Shown here piece by piece: positions 26,602-35,473 of a stretch of DNA of 54,802 nucleotides. Where the stretch lies: assembly GCA_027485995.1 (NCBI GenBank), contig JAIXPW010000022.1, positions 1 through 54,802 of the forward strand, in the 5' to 3' direction. Origin of the DNA: Verrucomicrobiaceae bacterium. GTDB lineage: Bacteria > Verrucomicrobiota > Verrucomicrobiia > Verrucomicrobiales > Akkermansiaceae. The notes beneath the pieces were generated by a model. It saw only the letters and a program-made list of their open reading frames with translations. It was not told the DNA's origin and searched no databases. Each line of letters begins with the position of its first letter. Positions within the stretch are counted from its first letter, which is position 1. Position numbers and translations under genes: made by a program.

Positions 26602-27888
26602 TCAGCCCTTGAGCGTGGCGATCGGGAAGGACTTGGCGAAGGCCTCGAGGTCGGCGGCGGGGTCGAATTTCACTCCGTCGAAGAAGGTTTCCGGTGTGTT
26701 GCTGAGTCCGCCGTGGGTGTAGCCAATCTCCTTCATGGCATCTTCATAGATATCAGTGCGCATGACCTGTTTGGTGACGGCCTCGTAATCGGGCGCGCCT
26801 TGCGTGAAGCCCCAGCGGCGGAGCTGTGTGAGCCACCATTTGCAGTACTTCGGCTGCGGATAGTTGCAGTTGCGGCTGCTGAAAATCATGTAGTCCGGGT
26901 CGCGGATCTTGCGGCCATCCCCCATGTCATACTTGCCCTGGAGGCGTGGCAGGATGGATTCCGGCGGACAGTTGATGTAGGTGGCGGCGCTGACAATGGT
27001 GGCTTGCTCGACGCGGTTTTCCATGACGTCGAGCCAGACGGAGGCTTCGTGAAGCGCCTTGAGCACGGCCTTGACGGTCTTTGGATTCTTTTCAGCGAAC
27101 TCTTCGGTGAAGGCACAAACCTTTTCCGGATGATCCTTCCAGATCGCCTGGGTGTTGATTCCGGTGAAGCCGACGTCTTCCGCGACCGTCTTGCCGTTCC
27201 AAGGTTCGCCGACACAAAAGCCATCCATCTTTCCAACCTTCATGTTTGCCACCATCTGTGGCGGCGGAATGGTGATGAGGGAAATGTCTGCCCCTGCGCC
27301 GCCGGCATCGCCTGGGTTCACGCCACCGGCGGCGAGCCAGTAGCGCAGCCACATCGCGTGAGTGCCGGGCGGAAAGGTCATCGCGAAGGTCATCGGATTT
27401 CCTGCTGCCTTGGCGGCATCGACGAGCGGCTTGAGGGCCTTTGGATCGGCGGCGACCTTTCCCTTCAGGGAGTTTGAGAGACTGATCGACTGTCCGTTGC
27501 GATTGAGGAGCCATGGCACGACCATCGGCTTCTTCGGTGCGCCGCCGAGGCCCATGGTGGAGGCGATCGGCATGCCGAGCAGCATGTGGGTGGCCTGGAT
27601 GTCGCCGTTGGAAAGCGAGTCACGGATGGCGGCCCAGCTTGCACCCTTGGTGATGGTGGAGTTGATGCCGTATTTCTTGAAGAGGCCTTTTTCGTGGGCG
27701 ATGATGATTGGTGAGCAATCGGTCAGAGCGATGATTCCAAAGTTCACGTTTGGTGACTCCGGGGCGTCGGAGATCGTCTGGGCTCCGGCCCAGCGGGTGG
27801 GAAGGCCTGCTGTGAGCAAGCCGAGAGCTGTGGCTTTGGTTGATGCGGTGAGGAAGCGGCGGCGCGAGAGGTTGGTGTCGAAGTTCAT
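26602..27888 (-). CDS. nrtA: nitrate-binding protein NrtA, Tat-exported
   Basis: A 428-aa periplasmic solute-binding protein of the NrtA/CmpA family. The N-terminus has a twin-arginine signal (L-S-R-R-R-F-L-T-A-S, then the hydrophobic ATALGLLTAGLP), so folded export is expected. Family patterns include VNFGIIALTDCSPIIIAHEKGLFKKYG, GTHAMWLRYWLAAGG and MDGFCVGEPWNGKTV. Nitrate or nitrite is the expected ligand given nirA and nasA downstream; bicarbonate (CmpA) is less likely in this context. It is the first gene of the transporter operon, 153 bp after the NasS-like gene. Confidence 0.93.
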   Translation of the reverse strand: MNFDTNLSRRRFLTASTKATALGLLTAGLPTRWAGAQTISDAPESPNVNFGIIALTDCSPIIIAHEKGLFKKYGINSTITKGASWAAIRDSLSNGDIQATHMLLGMPIASTMGLGGAPKKPMVVPWLLNRNGQSISLSNSLKGKVAADPKALKPLVDAAKAAGNPMTFAMTFPPGTHAMWLRYWLAAGGVNPGDAGGAGADISLITIPPPQMVANMKVGKMDGFCVGEPWNGKTVAEDVGFTGINTQAIWKDHPEKVCAFTEEFAEKNPKTVKAVLKALHEASVWLDVMENRVEQATIVSAATYINCPPESILPRLQGKYDMGDGRKIRDPDYMIFSSRNCNYPQPKYCKWWLTQLRRWGFTQGAPDYEAVTKQVMRTDIYEDAMKEIGYTHGGLSNTPETFFDGVKFDPAADLEAFAKSFPIATLKG

Positions 27889-27966
27889 GGCGATAGGATT
27901 GATGGCGGCACGAGAGGTTCAGCCCGCCACATGCCATATTGATCTCAAGACTCTCCTGATTCGCGT

Positions 27967-27980
27967 CTATGACTTCATAG
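27967..27980. promoter_or_regulatory. palindrome CTATGA-CT-TCATAG upstream of nrtA
   Basis: A perfect 6-bp inverted repeat with a 2-bp spacer, 79 bp before the nrtA start, in the only long gap ahead of the transporter operon. Its core TATGACTTCATA has T and A spaced by 10, close to a LysR T-N11-A box. Operator role inferred. A second small hairpin, ACCGACC / GGCCGGC around TGGCA (about 28019-28036), follows the NasS-like stop codon. Confidence 0.4.
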
Positions 27981-28041
27981 GGAAGTTGAATGGCGCTCAT
28001 ACATCTGAGCAAGAAGGACCGACCTGGCAGGCCGGCTACAA

Positions 28042-29082
28042 TCACGCCGGCAGCAGCAGCTCACTGGCGGCGCGGAACAGGTCGTGACGGTAGATCCGGG
28101 TCAGTGAGGCTCCTGCGGTGCTGTCGGGCAGCAGATCGGCGGAACGCATGCCGGCGAGAAACCACGAGGCCTTGTCGGGGGTCGGCGGATTCAGGTCGCT
28201 GCCATGGAAAAGGTGGAAGGACGAGGCGTCCTGCGTCCCGATGCCGGTATTGAAGATCGGTCCGAGGCTGTTTCTCAGGGCCGCTTCTGACGCTCCTGTG
28301 TAATGCTCGGAGGCGAGGATGCGGATCATTTCGTCACGGAATGAAAGCGACTCGCAAAGCCTGCACGCATGGAGCAGGGCGGCGGTGAGCGAGACGAGTT
28401 CGGATCGCCGTTCGACCAGCAGGTCGCCGCTTGCCACCAGCACCTTCTCCGGATGGCCACTGGCGATCTGCGACGAAGTGGCCGCGCACCAGCCTTCACC
28501 CATCAGAATGGACTCGGAGTTCCACGGTTCGCCCACGCAGTAGCCGTCCAGATGGCCGCTCGCGAGATGGCCGGGCATGAGGGGTGGAGGAAGGAAGACG
28601 ATTTCCACGTCGGTTCCCGGCCGCATGCCATGTTGTTTCAGCCACGACTGGAGGAGAAGGTGGTGCGACGAATAGCGGTGGGCGGCGGCCAGGGTGAAGG
28701 GCCGGCTTTCCTTCCAACGATGGGTGATGTAGGCGGCAAGCCCCTCCCCGGAGCCAACAAGTTCATGAGGGATCCGCTTTGACAGGGTGATGGCGTTGCC
28801 ATGGCCGCTGAGGATGAGCGGCACGCAGACGTCTCGTTTCAGGTGGCCGATCCCGAGGGTCAGGGAAAAGGCCAGCCCGGCGATGGCCTCGGCCGCATCC
28901 AGTTCCCCGAAGAAGAGCATGTCGCGCACGGTGGCCCAGCCGGGCAGGCGGATCAGGTCAACCTCCACTCCATAGCGTTCAAAAAGCCCGGTCTCCTTCG
29001 CGACCGCGAGTGGTGCGCAGTCGCTGAGTGGCACGAAGCCTAGCCGGATCGGGTTCCTGTGCTGCTGAATGGAAGGGGACAT
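28042..29082 (-). CDS. nasS: NasS-like cytoplasmic nitrate-sensing protein
   Basis: A 346-aa homologue of NrtA that has no signal peptide: it starts MSPSIQQHRNPIRLGFVPLSDCAPLAVAKE, straight into the ligand-binding fold. The family motif G-Y-C-V-G-E-P-W-N is kept. Signal-less NrtA homologues in nitrate regions are typically NasS, which holds the antiterminator NasT until nitrate or nitrite binds. No ANTAR-domain NasT gene is in the window. It is divergent from the lysR gene (90 bp apart) and upstream of nrtA, so the ligand role is supported by context while its output partner is unknown. Confidence 0.75.
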   Translation of the reverse strand: MSPSIQQHRNPIRLGFVPLSDCAPLAVAKETGLFERYGVEVDLIRLPGWATVRDMLFFGELDAAEAIAGLAFSLTLGIGHLKRDVCVPLILSGHGNAITLSKRIPHELVGSGEGLAAYITHRWKESRPFTLAAAHRYSSHHLLLQSWLKQHGMRPGTDVEIVFLPPPLMPGHLASGHLDGYCVGEPWNSESILMGEGWCAATSSQIASGHPEKVLVASGDLLVERRSELVSLTAALLHACRLCESLSFRDEMIRILASEHYTGASEAALRNSLGPIFNTGIGTQDASSFHLFHGSDLNPPTPDKASWFLAGMRSADLLPDSTAGASLTRIYRHDLFRAASELLLPA

Positions 29083-29105
29083 CTCCCACGGAAGAGCGCG
29101 AAGAG

Positions 29106-29127
29106 TGCCAAGTCCGAGCCCTTGGCA
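29106..29127. promoter_or_regulatory. palindrome TGCCAAG-N8-CTTGGCA between nasS-like gene and lysR
   Basis: A perfect 7-bp inverted repeat (centre spacing 15 bp, two turns overall) in the middle of the 90-bp divergent promoter region, the usual place for a LysR autoregulatory site. The half-site recurs before nirA and the porin gene. Confidence 0.55.
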
Positions 29128-29172
29128 TGAACGGTGCTGAACAAGTCCTCAATCTTAAGATGAGTCTGAGTC

Positions 29173-30096
29173 ATGAGTGAGTTCCTACCCGACCTCCGCC
29201 AGGTCCGTGCGTTCGTGGCGGTCGCCGACGAGGGCAGCTTCACCCTTGCCGCCAAACGGCTCTGCCTCACCCAATCCGCCATCAGTCATTCGCTCAAGTC
29301 GCTGGAAGACCAGTTGGGCTGTCGGCTGCTCGACCGTCAGGGGAAGAAGACCGTGCCAACCCCCGAGGGCGAGATCTTCATTCGCCGCTGCCGGCGCGCC
29401 CTGGCCGAACTCGAGCATGCCGAGCGGGAGTTGGATGGCCTGAGACGCTGGGGCCAGGCCCGCATCCGGATCGGGGCTCCGCACAGCCTTTGCCACTTCC
29501 TGCTGCCCACCGTGCTCCGCGAGTTTCGCGATTGCTTTCCCCGCTGCGAGCCCATGGTGGAAGCCGGTGATACCTCCTGGTTGATTTCCCGGCTGGAAGA
29601 GCACGCGCTCGATCTGGTCATCGGTCTTGGCAATGAAGGCCAGCCGGAAGACGGGCGACCCCTCTTCAGCGATGAAATGACCTTCATCGTCTCGCCCGCG
29701 CACCCTTGGGCGGACGGTCAACCGATCACTCCGGAGTCCCTCGCGGCAATGCAGTTCATTGTTTACACCCGCTCCACCCAGACCCATCGACTGGTCGAGG
29801 ATTGGTTCGAGCAGAAGGGCATCCGTCTGAGGGCGCCGATGGTGCTCGGCGACATGGAGGCGATCAAGGAAATGACCCGGATCGGCCTCGGGGTCGGCAT
29901 CGTGGCTCCTTGGGTGGCACGAAAGGAAATCGCCGATGGCCGCCTCGTGGCGGTATCGATGGGAGAACTCACCGTCCGTCGTGACTGGTCGGTCTTCACC
30001 CGGGTCAAACGATCCTTCACCCTGGTCGAGGAAACCTTCGTCGGCCTCTGCTCGATGATCGGAAAAGATCTGGCGAGGCCAGTGGGGTGGAGGTGA
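29173..30096 (+). CDS. LysR-family regulator of the nitrate cluster
   Basis: A 307-aa transcription factor. The N-terminal helix-turn-helix is F-V-A-V-A-D-E-G-S-F-T-L-A-A-K-R-L followed by LTQSAISHSLKSLEDQLG (about 15-50). The substrate-binding domain starts near 92 (ARIRIGAPHSLCHFLLPTVLREF) and runs to about 295. It is divergently transcribed from the NasS-like gene, so it probably controls the nitrate island in the manner of cyanobacterial NtcB or proteobacterial Cbl/Nac. The effector is unknown. ATG 29173 is preceded by little ribosome-site signal, but the protein start matches the family. Confidence 0.88.
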   Translation: MSEFLPDLRQVRAFVAVADEGSFTLAAKRLCLTQSAISHSLKSLEDQLGCRLLDRQGKKTVPTPEGEIFIRRCRRALAELEHAERELDGLRRWGQARIRIGAPHSLCHFLLPTVLREFRDCFPRCEPMVEAGDTSWLISRLEEHALDLVIGLGNEGQPEDGRPLFSDEMTFIVSPAHPWADGQPITPESLAAMQFIVYTRSTQTHRLVEDWFEQKGIRLRAPMVLGDMEAIKEMTRIGLGVGIVAPWVARKEIADGRLVAVSMGELTVRRDWSVFTRVKRSFTLVEETFVGLCSMIGKDLARPVGWR

Positions 30097-30121
30097 AATC
30101 CGAAATCCGAAATCCGAAATT
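30095..30121. repeat. tandem heptamer (GAAATCC)3 at lysR 3' end
   Basis: Three perfect GAAATCC units and a partial one (GAAAT), beginning at the last bases of the lysR stop region. The same unit as at 594-614. Confidence 0.75.
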
Positions 30122-30163
30122 TGGATTCCGCTCTTTCGCCGGATTTTCCGAGTCATCCAGACA

Positions 30164-30193
30164 CAAAAAAACGGGTGCCGTGAATGGCACCCG
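30164..30193 (-). terminator. intrinsic terminator of rpsU
   Basis: On the minus strand the stem CGGGTGCC / GGCACCCG with a 6-base loop is followed by seven T. It lies 33 bp beyond the rpsU stop. The plus side shows only CTTTT, so it may end lysR transcription weakly too. Confidence 0.88.
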
Positions 30194-30225
30194 CTTTTCC
30201 CAACCGGTATCAGGACCGGAAAATT

Positions 30226-30456
30226 TCAGGCTTCAGTCGATTCCGACTTTTCGCCGGCAGGAGCGTTGGAGAAACGCCAGCGGATCTTGTTGCGCTTCGA
30301 AGCGGAACGCAGCTTGCGGGCCTTGCGCTCGGTCGGTGTTTCGAATGCGCGGCGGCGGCGCATTTCCTCGAGGATTCCCTCGGTATCAAGCTTGGTCTTG
30401 AGGCGCTTAAGCGCGCGATCCACAGGTTCGCCTTTTTTAACGGTCACTCCACGCAT
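30226..30456 (-). CDS. rpsU: 30S ribosomal protein bS21
   Basis: A 76-aa basic ribosomal protein of the small subunit that helps initiation near the anti-Shine-Dalgarno. It starts MRGVTVKKGEPVDRALKRLK, then the family helix ILEEMRRRRAFETPTERKARKLRSA; an acidic/serine tail (NAPAGEKSESTEA) follows. ATG 30456 gives the family start; upstream in-frame codons are not homologous. It is a single-gene unit with a strong terminator. Confidence 0.95.
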   Translation of the reverse strand: MRGVTVKKGEPVDRALKRLKTKLDTEGILEEMRRRRAFETPTERKARKLRSASKRNKIRWRFSNAPAGEKSESTEA

Positions 30457-30505
30457 GCGATCAGAAGTCTTTGGTTTGGTTTGGTCCCGATTGGTAGGGG
30501 CGCGG

Positions 30506-30534
30506 AAACTGTTGAAATCGAGGGGGATTGTCAA
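30506..30534 (-). promoter_or_regulatory. candidate rpsU promoter
   Basis: On the minus strand TTGACA (30534-30529), then 17 bases and CAGTTT (30511-30506), about 50 bp before the start codon. The -35 is perfect and the -10 poor, the same imbalance as in the ftsB candidate. Confidence 0.3.
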
Positions 30535-30569
30535 GGAGGAACTCGGCTTTTTCCGGCGGAATTCCGGGG

Positions 30570-31796
30570 TCAGCGGGTGATACTCGCGGAGCCGGATCCC
30601 GTGCCCAACGGGCTCCAAGGATTGAAGGGATTGTAGGTGTAGTAGGAACTCACATGACGTCCGGTGATCAAGGTGCTGCTGGCGGAATCACATCCGATCT
30701 TGAAAAGCAGGAAGCGCAGATAGGGGTCCGCGAAGGCCGTTCCGTTGTCGAAGACGAGGTTGACGTGGTGGGCTGCGGAAGCGAAGTCGGACAAACTGAA
30801 GGGGAACACAGAGGCTCCATTCAGGATGCAAAACCCACCTGTCGAAGCCGAATTGAATGTGTAGCTGAAGACGTTGCTGCCTACCAACAGGCTCACCGTC
30901 CGGTTGGCCAGTGTCGAAGGCGCAACCGCCCCGGGATGGTTCGCGACCGAGAGATTGTAGAAGGCTTTCGGGTTCGAAGCGTCATCAAGGGGAACTGAAA
31001 ACAATACCGGAGTGGTGAGTGCCTGAGTGATCCCTACATGCTGCGTCGCTGCAACCAGCTCGCTCCAGCTGTTCGGACTGGTCACGAGCGTGGTTGATCG
31101 GAATGCCCGGAACACGGCTCCGGTGCTGGCCACCGGGTTCAGGTTCCAGGTCGCGGAAACGTTGCGATTGACCACCAGGTTGCCCTCTGGACGGATGACG
31201 GTCGGGAGATTCTGGGCCAACTCGTTGAAGGCGATCGCCGCCGGATCTGTTCGTGAAAAGGTGACGCCGGTGATGGTGGTGTTGTTTGGACCAGAGGCAA
31301 TCATCGCGTCGACCACCGATCGGCTGGCAGGGTCCGTGACGAGTCCCATGATGGTGTGGACATTGTTAAAGGTCGGCTGCGACAGGCTGCCAGTGAAGAA
31401 GAACTGGGAGCCGTTGGTGTTCGGCCCGGCATTCGCCATTGAGAAGCAGTAAGGCACGTGGGTCAGCGAGGCGTCGAACTCATCCTTGAAGGTGAACCCA
31501 GGTCCGTCCGATCCGTCGCCCTTAGGCGATCCTCCTTGGGCGAACCTGAAACTGCCGTCGTTGGCAGTCCGGTGGATCTTAATGCCATTGTAAAACGGCG
31601 TCCGTTTCACCGCTCCCGTGCTGGGATCCACCCAAGCCCGTGTGCCTTGGGACAGGGTGATGAAATTCGCCACCGCCTGAGGAGCCTTGGTGTATTGGAG
31701 GTCGATGACGACCGTACCCCGGCTGGTCTGGAAATTCGCCAAAAGGGCGGCCTGGGCCTGGCAGATCAGGATGAGGAAAAGCGGCAGCCATTTCAC
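30570..31796 (-). CDS. secreted cyclophilin-type peptidyl-prolyl isomerase with C-terminal extension
   Basis: A 408-aa exported protein. GTG 31796 is chosen because it gives a compact signal peptide (VKWLPLFLILICQAQA) just before the domain; longer in-frame starts break it. Residues about 18-190 form a cyclophilin with TVVIDLQYTKAPQAVANF, FRFAQGGSPKGDGSDGPGF and SMANAGPNTNGSQFFF, which contains the Q-F-F catalytic strand. The C-terminal 200 residues (from about VIRPEGNLVVNRNVSATW) are beta-rich and of unknown function, with a Verrucomicrobia-like FYNLSVANHPG segment. It would assist folding of exported proteins. It lies 113 bp upstream of rpsU on the same strand. Confidence 0.87.
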   Translation of the reverse strand: MKWLPLFLILICQAQAALLANFQTSRGTVVIDLQYTKAPQAVANFITLSQGTRAWVDPSTGAVKRTPFYNGIKIHRTANDGSFRFAQGGSPKGDGSDGPGFTFKDEFDASLTHVPYCFSMANAGPNTNGSQFFFTGSLSQPTFNNVHTIMGLVTDPASRSVVDAMIASGPNNTTITGVTFSRTDPAAIAFNELAQNLPTVIRPEGNLVVNRNVSATWNLNPVASTGAVFRAFRSTTLVTSPNSWSELVAATQHVGITQALTTPVLFSVPLDDASNPKAFYNLSVANHPGAVAPSTLANRTVSLLVGSNVFSYTFNSASTGGFCILNGASVFPFSLSDFASAAHHVNLVFDNGTAFADPYLRFLLFKIGCDSASSTLITGRHVSSYYTYNPFNPWSPLGTGSGSASITR

Positions 31797-31958
31797 GCGG
31801 GGTTTGTGGCAGGATGGGATTCGGGCGGCAAGTCTCCAATTGGGCGGACTCCTGCATCGCGGATCCGCCTTGTCTGAGAACCCGCCGTTTGACCCCAAAG
31901 CACTCCGACAGAGCGACCCGCCCCCAAGCCGATTGCAGTCCGGGATGTCCTTCGATTC

Positions 31959-34157
31959 CTACTTCGACGAGTTGAACTCCGCGCTGACCTTGGCGAGCCA
32001 GGCGTCCCGGTCCTTGAGCGACCAGTAGTATTCCAGCACCGGTTCCTGGGATTGGTCGCTGAGATAGCTCGACTCCTTGAGGGTCTTGCCCGCCACATCC
32101 TGGCGGCGCACGGGCAGGCTCTCTCCCGGTTTCAATCCAACCTTGGCGTCATCCGGAAGGCCGGGGCCTCCGGAGCCCTCGTCGCCACGTAGCCACCAGT
32201 GCTTGGGATTCTTCGCATCGATGTAGATCTCGCCACATTCGGTAGTGTCGGACAGGAGGCGTGCGACGATAGCCTTGAACGGCGGCTTATCTAACAGCTC
32301 CTGTTCTTTCCAATATCCGATCACATCTTCGAGGTCGCGGACCTTGAGCTTGTCCATGCACCACGGCGATTCTGGGTCGGTCCACAGGCCCTTCCGTTTC
32401 AAGGCCGCTTCATGCTTCAGATACATGGTGGTGATGAAGCCGGATCGATGATTCCAACCGATGTAGTCTCCCGGCGGGAGGGTCCAGGCCATGGCCTCGA
32501 ACACCGGCAGAACTTCAGGGGCCTTTTCCGCGACATTCCCGATGAATTTTTGGACAATCTCTGTCTTTTCCGAGGACCACGCTCGGTTCTCAAGCCAGGA
32601 TGCCGCGAGCTTGCCAATGGCTGCCCGACCCCGTGCTTCGTCCCATTCCAGAAGGATCGAGAGCAAGGCCATCCGGCCGTGCCCGGCCTCTTTGTCCCCG
32701 GTATCGGCCTGCTTCCCGGCCTCCGCAGCGCGCTTTTCCAGCAGGTCGGAAACGGAGGGCTCGCGCTTCTCCCGCAAAGGTTCACCGGGCATCGGGCCCT
32801 TCGGAGGAATCGGGTCGCCGCTCTCTTCGTCGTACTCGGTTTTGTGCAACAGCGAGTTCCCCGCCTGCATCCATGCATCGATTCCAGCAGCATCATCCTG
32901 GAGCATGCGGAAGGCCCGTGCAGGACCGGTGGCTCGGCCATATTTCTCCCAGTCCGCACGGATGACGGTGGCCAGTTTCTTGCGGTATTCCGGGTCGCGT
33001 GAAGAGAGGCTGTCGCCGGTTGACGCAAGTTCGAAGAAGTCGGCTTCAAGCAGGGACTGGAGGGCGTACATGGCCGCCTCATGAACGCCCAGGATGGTCC
33101 GGCTTTTGCTGAAGCTCCTCCAGAAATGCACCGATTGCGTCAAGCGCGTGTCGCTCTCGAGGCATTGCAGCAGTGGCTCCACCGCGCCGTCGCCCTTGGC
33201 CACAAGGGCCTTCACCACGGGGGACTCCCAGAGAGGGACATCGCCGGGCTGGCCGTCCTGGGGAATCGCGATCCGATCGAGCGCGTCGATGAGTTCCGGA
33301 ATGCTGTGGGCCCTGGCGGCAAAGGGCTTCGCCTCGAACAGGCCGGTTTTCCCGGACTTCAGCCGCCGCTCGCAGTCCCTTTCCAGAACGGTGATGTCCT
33401 CCTTCCATGAATCCACATTGCCGAACATGCGATCGACCGGCTTGAGGGTCTTCTCCAGGGCCGCGATGGCCTGCTTGCAAGTGGTCAGGGAGGCGAGGGC
33501 CATTTGTGGATCGCCGCGCATGTGGGCGCTCACGGCCCGCTCGTAGAGGTTCCACACCCAATCCAGCGCCAGATTGCCTTCCAACTCCGGTGCCTTGAGA
33601 GGCTGCTCGCGGTTCTTCAGCACATACTCTGCGGCCTCGGGGTAACCCAAGCGCGTCAGATGAAGACCGTGGATCAGGCTCAGCGAGCCGGGTGTGGCCT
33701 GGGTGGCCTCCGCAGTGTCGAACCACGAAGCACGCTCCTTTTCCCCGACCTTCGTGATCATGTCCACGCGCTCCTTGAGGTTCGCTGCGCCCGTGTCCTC
33801 CACCACGGGATAGATCAGGCCGTTCCAGGCGATGACGAAGACCGGTTCGCCCTCCTTCGACGGCAGGAGCCAGCCCTCGGTTTGGGTGATGCCGTCATCC
33901 CCGGTGTAGCAATTGCCGGTCGAGATTCGGATACGATGATAGGGCAGCCCGGCGGCGTCCGGAAAGCCAGCCTCAAGCATGATCCTCAATGCTGATGCGA
34001 AAGGCCCCTTCCATGACTTCGCCTCCGTTTCAGAAACCTTCCAGGTCCGGGTGGGGAATTCTCGCGTCGGGGCCAGATGATATTCCAAAGGTTGATCTTC
34101 CTCGGCGTTGAGGGCTGCGGAGAGTGCGAGGGATAGCAGAAGGAGGGAGAGTTTCAT
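31959..34157 (-). CDS. large secreted protein of unknown function
   Basis: A 732-aa protein with a clear signal peptide (MKLSLLLLSLALSAALNA). The mature region starts EEDQPLEYHLAPTREFP; its middle is helical, with repeated ALxxL patterns and charged pairs that could form HEAT/TPR-like solenoid helices (for example VKALVAKGDGAVEPLLQCLESD). No catalytic motif was recognised. The C-terminus (YYWSLKDRDAWLAKVSAEF) is basic-aromatic. One CTGTTAG heptamer encodes Leu-Leu at 32291. Not part of an evident operon. Confidence 0.75.
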   Translation of the reverse strand: MKLSLLLLSLALSAALNAEEDQPLEYHLAPTREFPTRTWKVSETEAKSWKGPFASALRIMLEAGFPDAAGLPYHRIRISTGNCYTGDDGITQTEGWLLPSKEGEPVFVIAWNGLIYPVVEDTGAANLKERVDMITKVGEKERASWFDTAEATQATPGSLSLIHGLHLTRLGYPEAAEYVLKNREQPLKAPELEGNLALDWVWNLYERAVSAHMRGDPQMALASLTTCKQAIAALEKTLKPVDRMFGNVDSWKEDITVLERDCERRLKSGKTGLFEAKPFAARAHSIPELIDALDRIAIPQDGQPGDVPLWESPVVKALVAKGDGAVEPLLQCLESDTRLTQSVHFWRSFSKSRTILGVHEAAMYALQSLLEADFFELASTGDSLSSRDPEYRKKLATVIRADWEKYGRATGPARAFRMLQDDAAGIDAWMQAGNSLLHKTEYDEESGDPIPPKGPMPGEPLREKREPSVSDLLEKRAAEAGKQADTGDKEAGHGRMALLSILLEWDEARGRAAIGKLAASWLENRAWSSEKTEIVQKFIGNVAEKAPEVLPVFEAMAWTLPPGDYIGWNHRSGFITTMYLKHEAALKRKGLWTDPESPWCMDKLKVRDLEDVIGYWKEQELLDKPPFKAIVARLLSDTTECGEIYIDAKNPKHWWLRGDEGSGGPGLPDDAKVGLKPGESLPVRRQDVAGKTLKESSYLSDQSQEPVLEYYWSLKDRDAWLAKVSAEFNSSK

Positions 34158-34858
34158 GCGGGAGATGAGGGCGATCCGACTACGACGTTGGAAGCTCCGA
34201 ATCTATTCATCCATGGAAAGACTTTCTTCACTCGCCAGCGGCGATCGGCGACCTCCCGACCTGGGTTCCAAGGCCTTCTTCGGGTTCAGCGACGGCTCCC
34301 AAGGCTTCGTCCTGCCTCCACCTGCAGGCCAGTGCGAGCTCACCTTCAAGAGAGATGACAGTGAAGGGCTGAGTGATCCAGAGACGAAGCTGGCAGCAGA
34401 ACACCGAACGAGTGGAGTAACCTCCCTGTCGTCCCGAACTGGAAGATGCGCATCAGGAGCGGTCGCGTCCTCGTCCTCGTGGAAGCCCAATGATTCGGGC
34501 GCAAGCCCCGGATTGCGGCAATGAGTTCATCACCGAGGAAACATCTCCTCCGCCTGCTTGGACCCGAAGGTCGTCCCGCACCTTGGCGATGGCAAACCGA
34601 GAAGCGGATGAACGAACACGATCACTCCGATCAGTGGGTCAGATTGTTCTTTATGGAATCCGAGTCCGAGCTAGCGTGAGGCATCGCGTCCGAATCATTA
34701 TACATTCAAACACTCATGAGGGAGGATGGGGCCGGTTCACGCGGAATTGCCCATGCCTTGAGCCAGGCAAGATGCCTCCCTTTCAAACTTCAATCGATCC
34801 GACAGGCCCCAGATTGCTTCAAGTCGCAGTCATCGTCACCCGCCAAGAAGAACCCACC
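34158..34858. other. about 700 bp without a recognised gene
   Basis: Open frames here are short, overlapping and unlike any family. Composition shifts from GC-rich to AT-richer towards the following membrane-protein gene. A long in-frame extension of that gene back to 34490 lacks protein character. No RNA gene or clear terminator was seen. Confidence 0.5.
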
Positions 34859-35473
34859 ATGAACACCACCTTTCTGTTGAAATTCGTGATGCCTGCCATT
34901 TTCATTCTACTTGCAGCGTCCTTGATGTTTATTGCGCTGAAGACCCTTTTCCAGCGTCGCCCTCTACTTTTCTCATCCAGGTGGCTGTTTGGTTACATGT
35001 GCGTGGTGTTTCTCCCAAACATCCTGAACTCCATCAATATGGGAATTTATTCCAAGACGATCGGAATGATCACGTGGATCAGTCCTTTGATGTTTGCTGT
35101 CATGTTGGTGTTTTTCTGGTTCCAGATGAAAGGGTACATGGCTTTTGCAATCTCGGAGAAATACTTTCGTGATGCCCTTCTCGCATCGACCTCAGTACTC
35201 GGTTACACCGTCGAAGAGACCATGTCGCGAATCACGATCCAAGAGACAGGTCAAGCCATTCAGGTTTCGATCCAGGGATGGACAGGATCGGCACAGATCA
35301 AGCCGGTTGGCAAGGACTCCGGAGATTTGGTGAAGAAGATCGCGAACGAAATGAACGTCTATTTCCGGACGACGCCCGGAGCGATGAACTACATCATTCC
35401 ATGGTTCTATCTGATCATGGGCTTCTTCATGGTCGCGATGTCCGTATGGATGCTCACCCTGAAGCTTAGATAG
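34859..35473 (+). CDS. small multi-pass membrane protein of unknown function
   Basis: A 204-aa protein from ATG 34859, preceded by AAGAAG at a workable distance. Four hydrophobic helices: about 5-27, 40-60, 70-92 (SPLMFAVMLVFFWFQ) and 178-200 (IPWFYLIMGFFMVAMSVWML). Between helices 3 and 4 is a soluble region of about 80 residues (SEKYFRDALLASTSVLGYTVEET ... GDLVKKIANEMNVYF). Base composition is lower in GC than the neighbours, and the gene stands alone in an accessory stretch, which suggests recent acquisition. No family recognised. Confidence 0.7.
   Translation: MNTTFLLKFVMPAIFILLAASLMFIALKTLFQRRPLLFSSRWLFGYMCVVFLPNILNSINMGIYSKTIGMITWISPLMFAVMLVFFWFQMKGYMAFAISEKYFRDALLASTSVLGYTVEETMSRITIQETGQAIQVSIQGWTGSAQIKPVGKDSGDLVKKIANEMNVYFRTTPGAMNYIIPWFYLIMGFFMVAMSVWMLTLKLR

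Noticed and set aside
27889..28041. Riboswitch or ANTAR two-hairpin leader before nrtA
   Set aside because: Only one small hairpin and one palindrome were seen; the loop bases expected for NasT targets were not found.
30457..30569. Regulatory RNA upstream of rpsU
   Set aside because: No stable conserved-looking fold was found, only a candidate promoter.
34490..34858. N-terminal extension of the small membrane protein
   Set aside because: The extension has no protein character, and the internal ATG 34859 has a better ribosome site and directly precedes the first helix.
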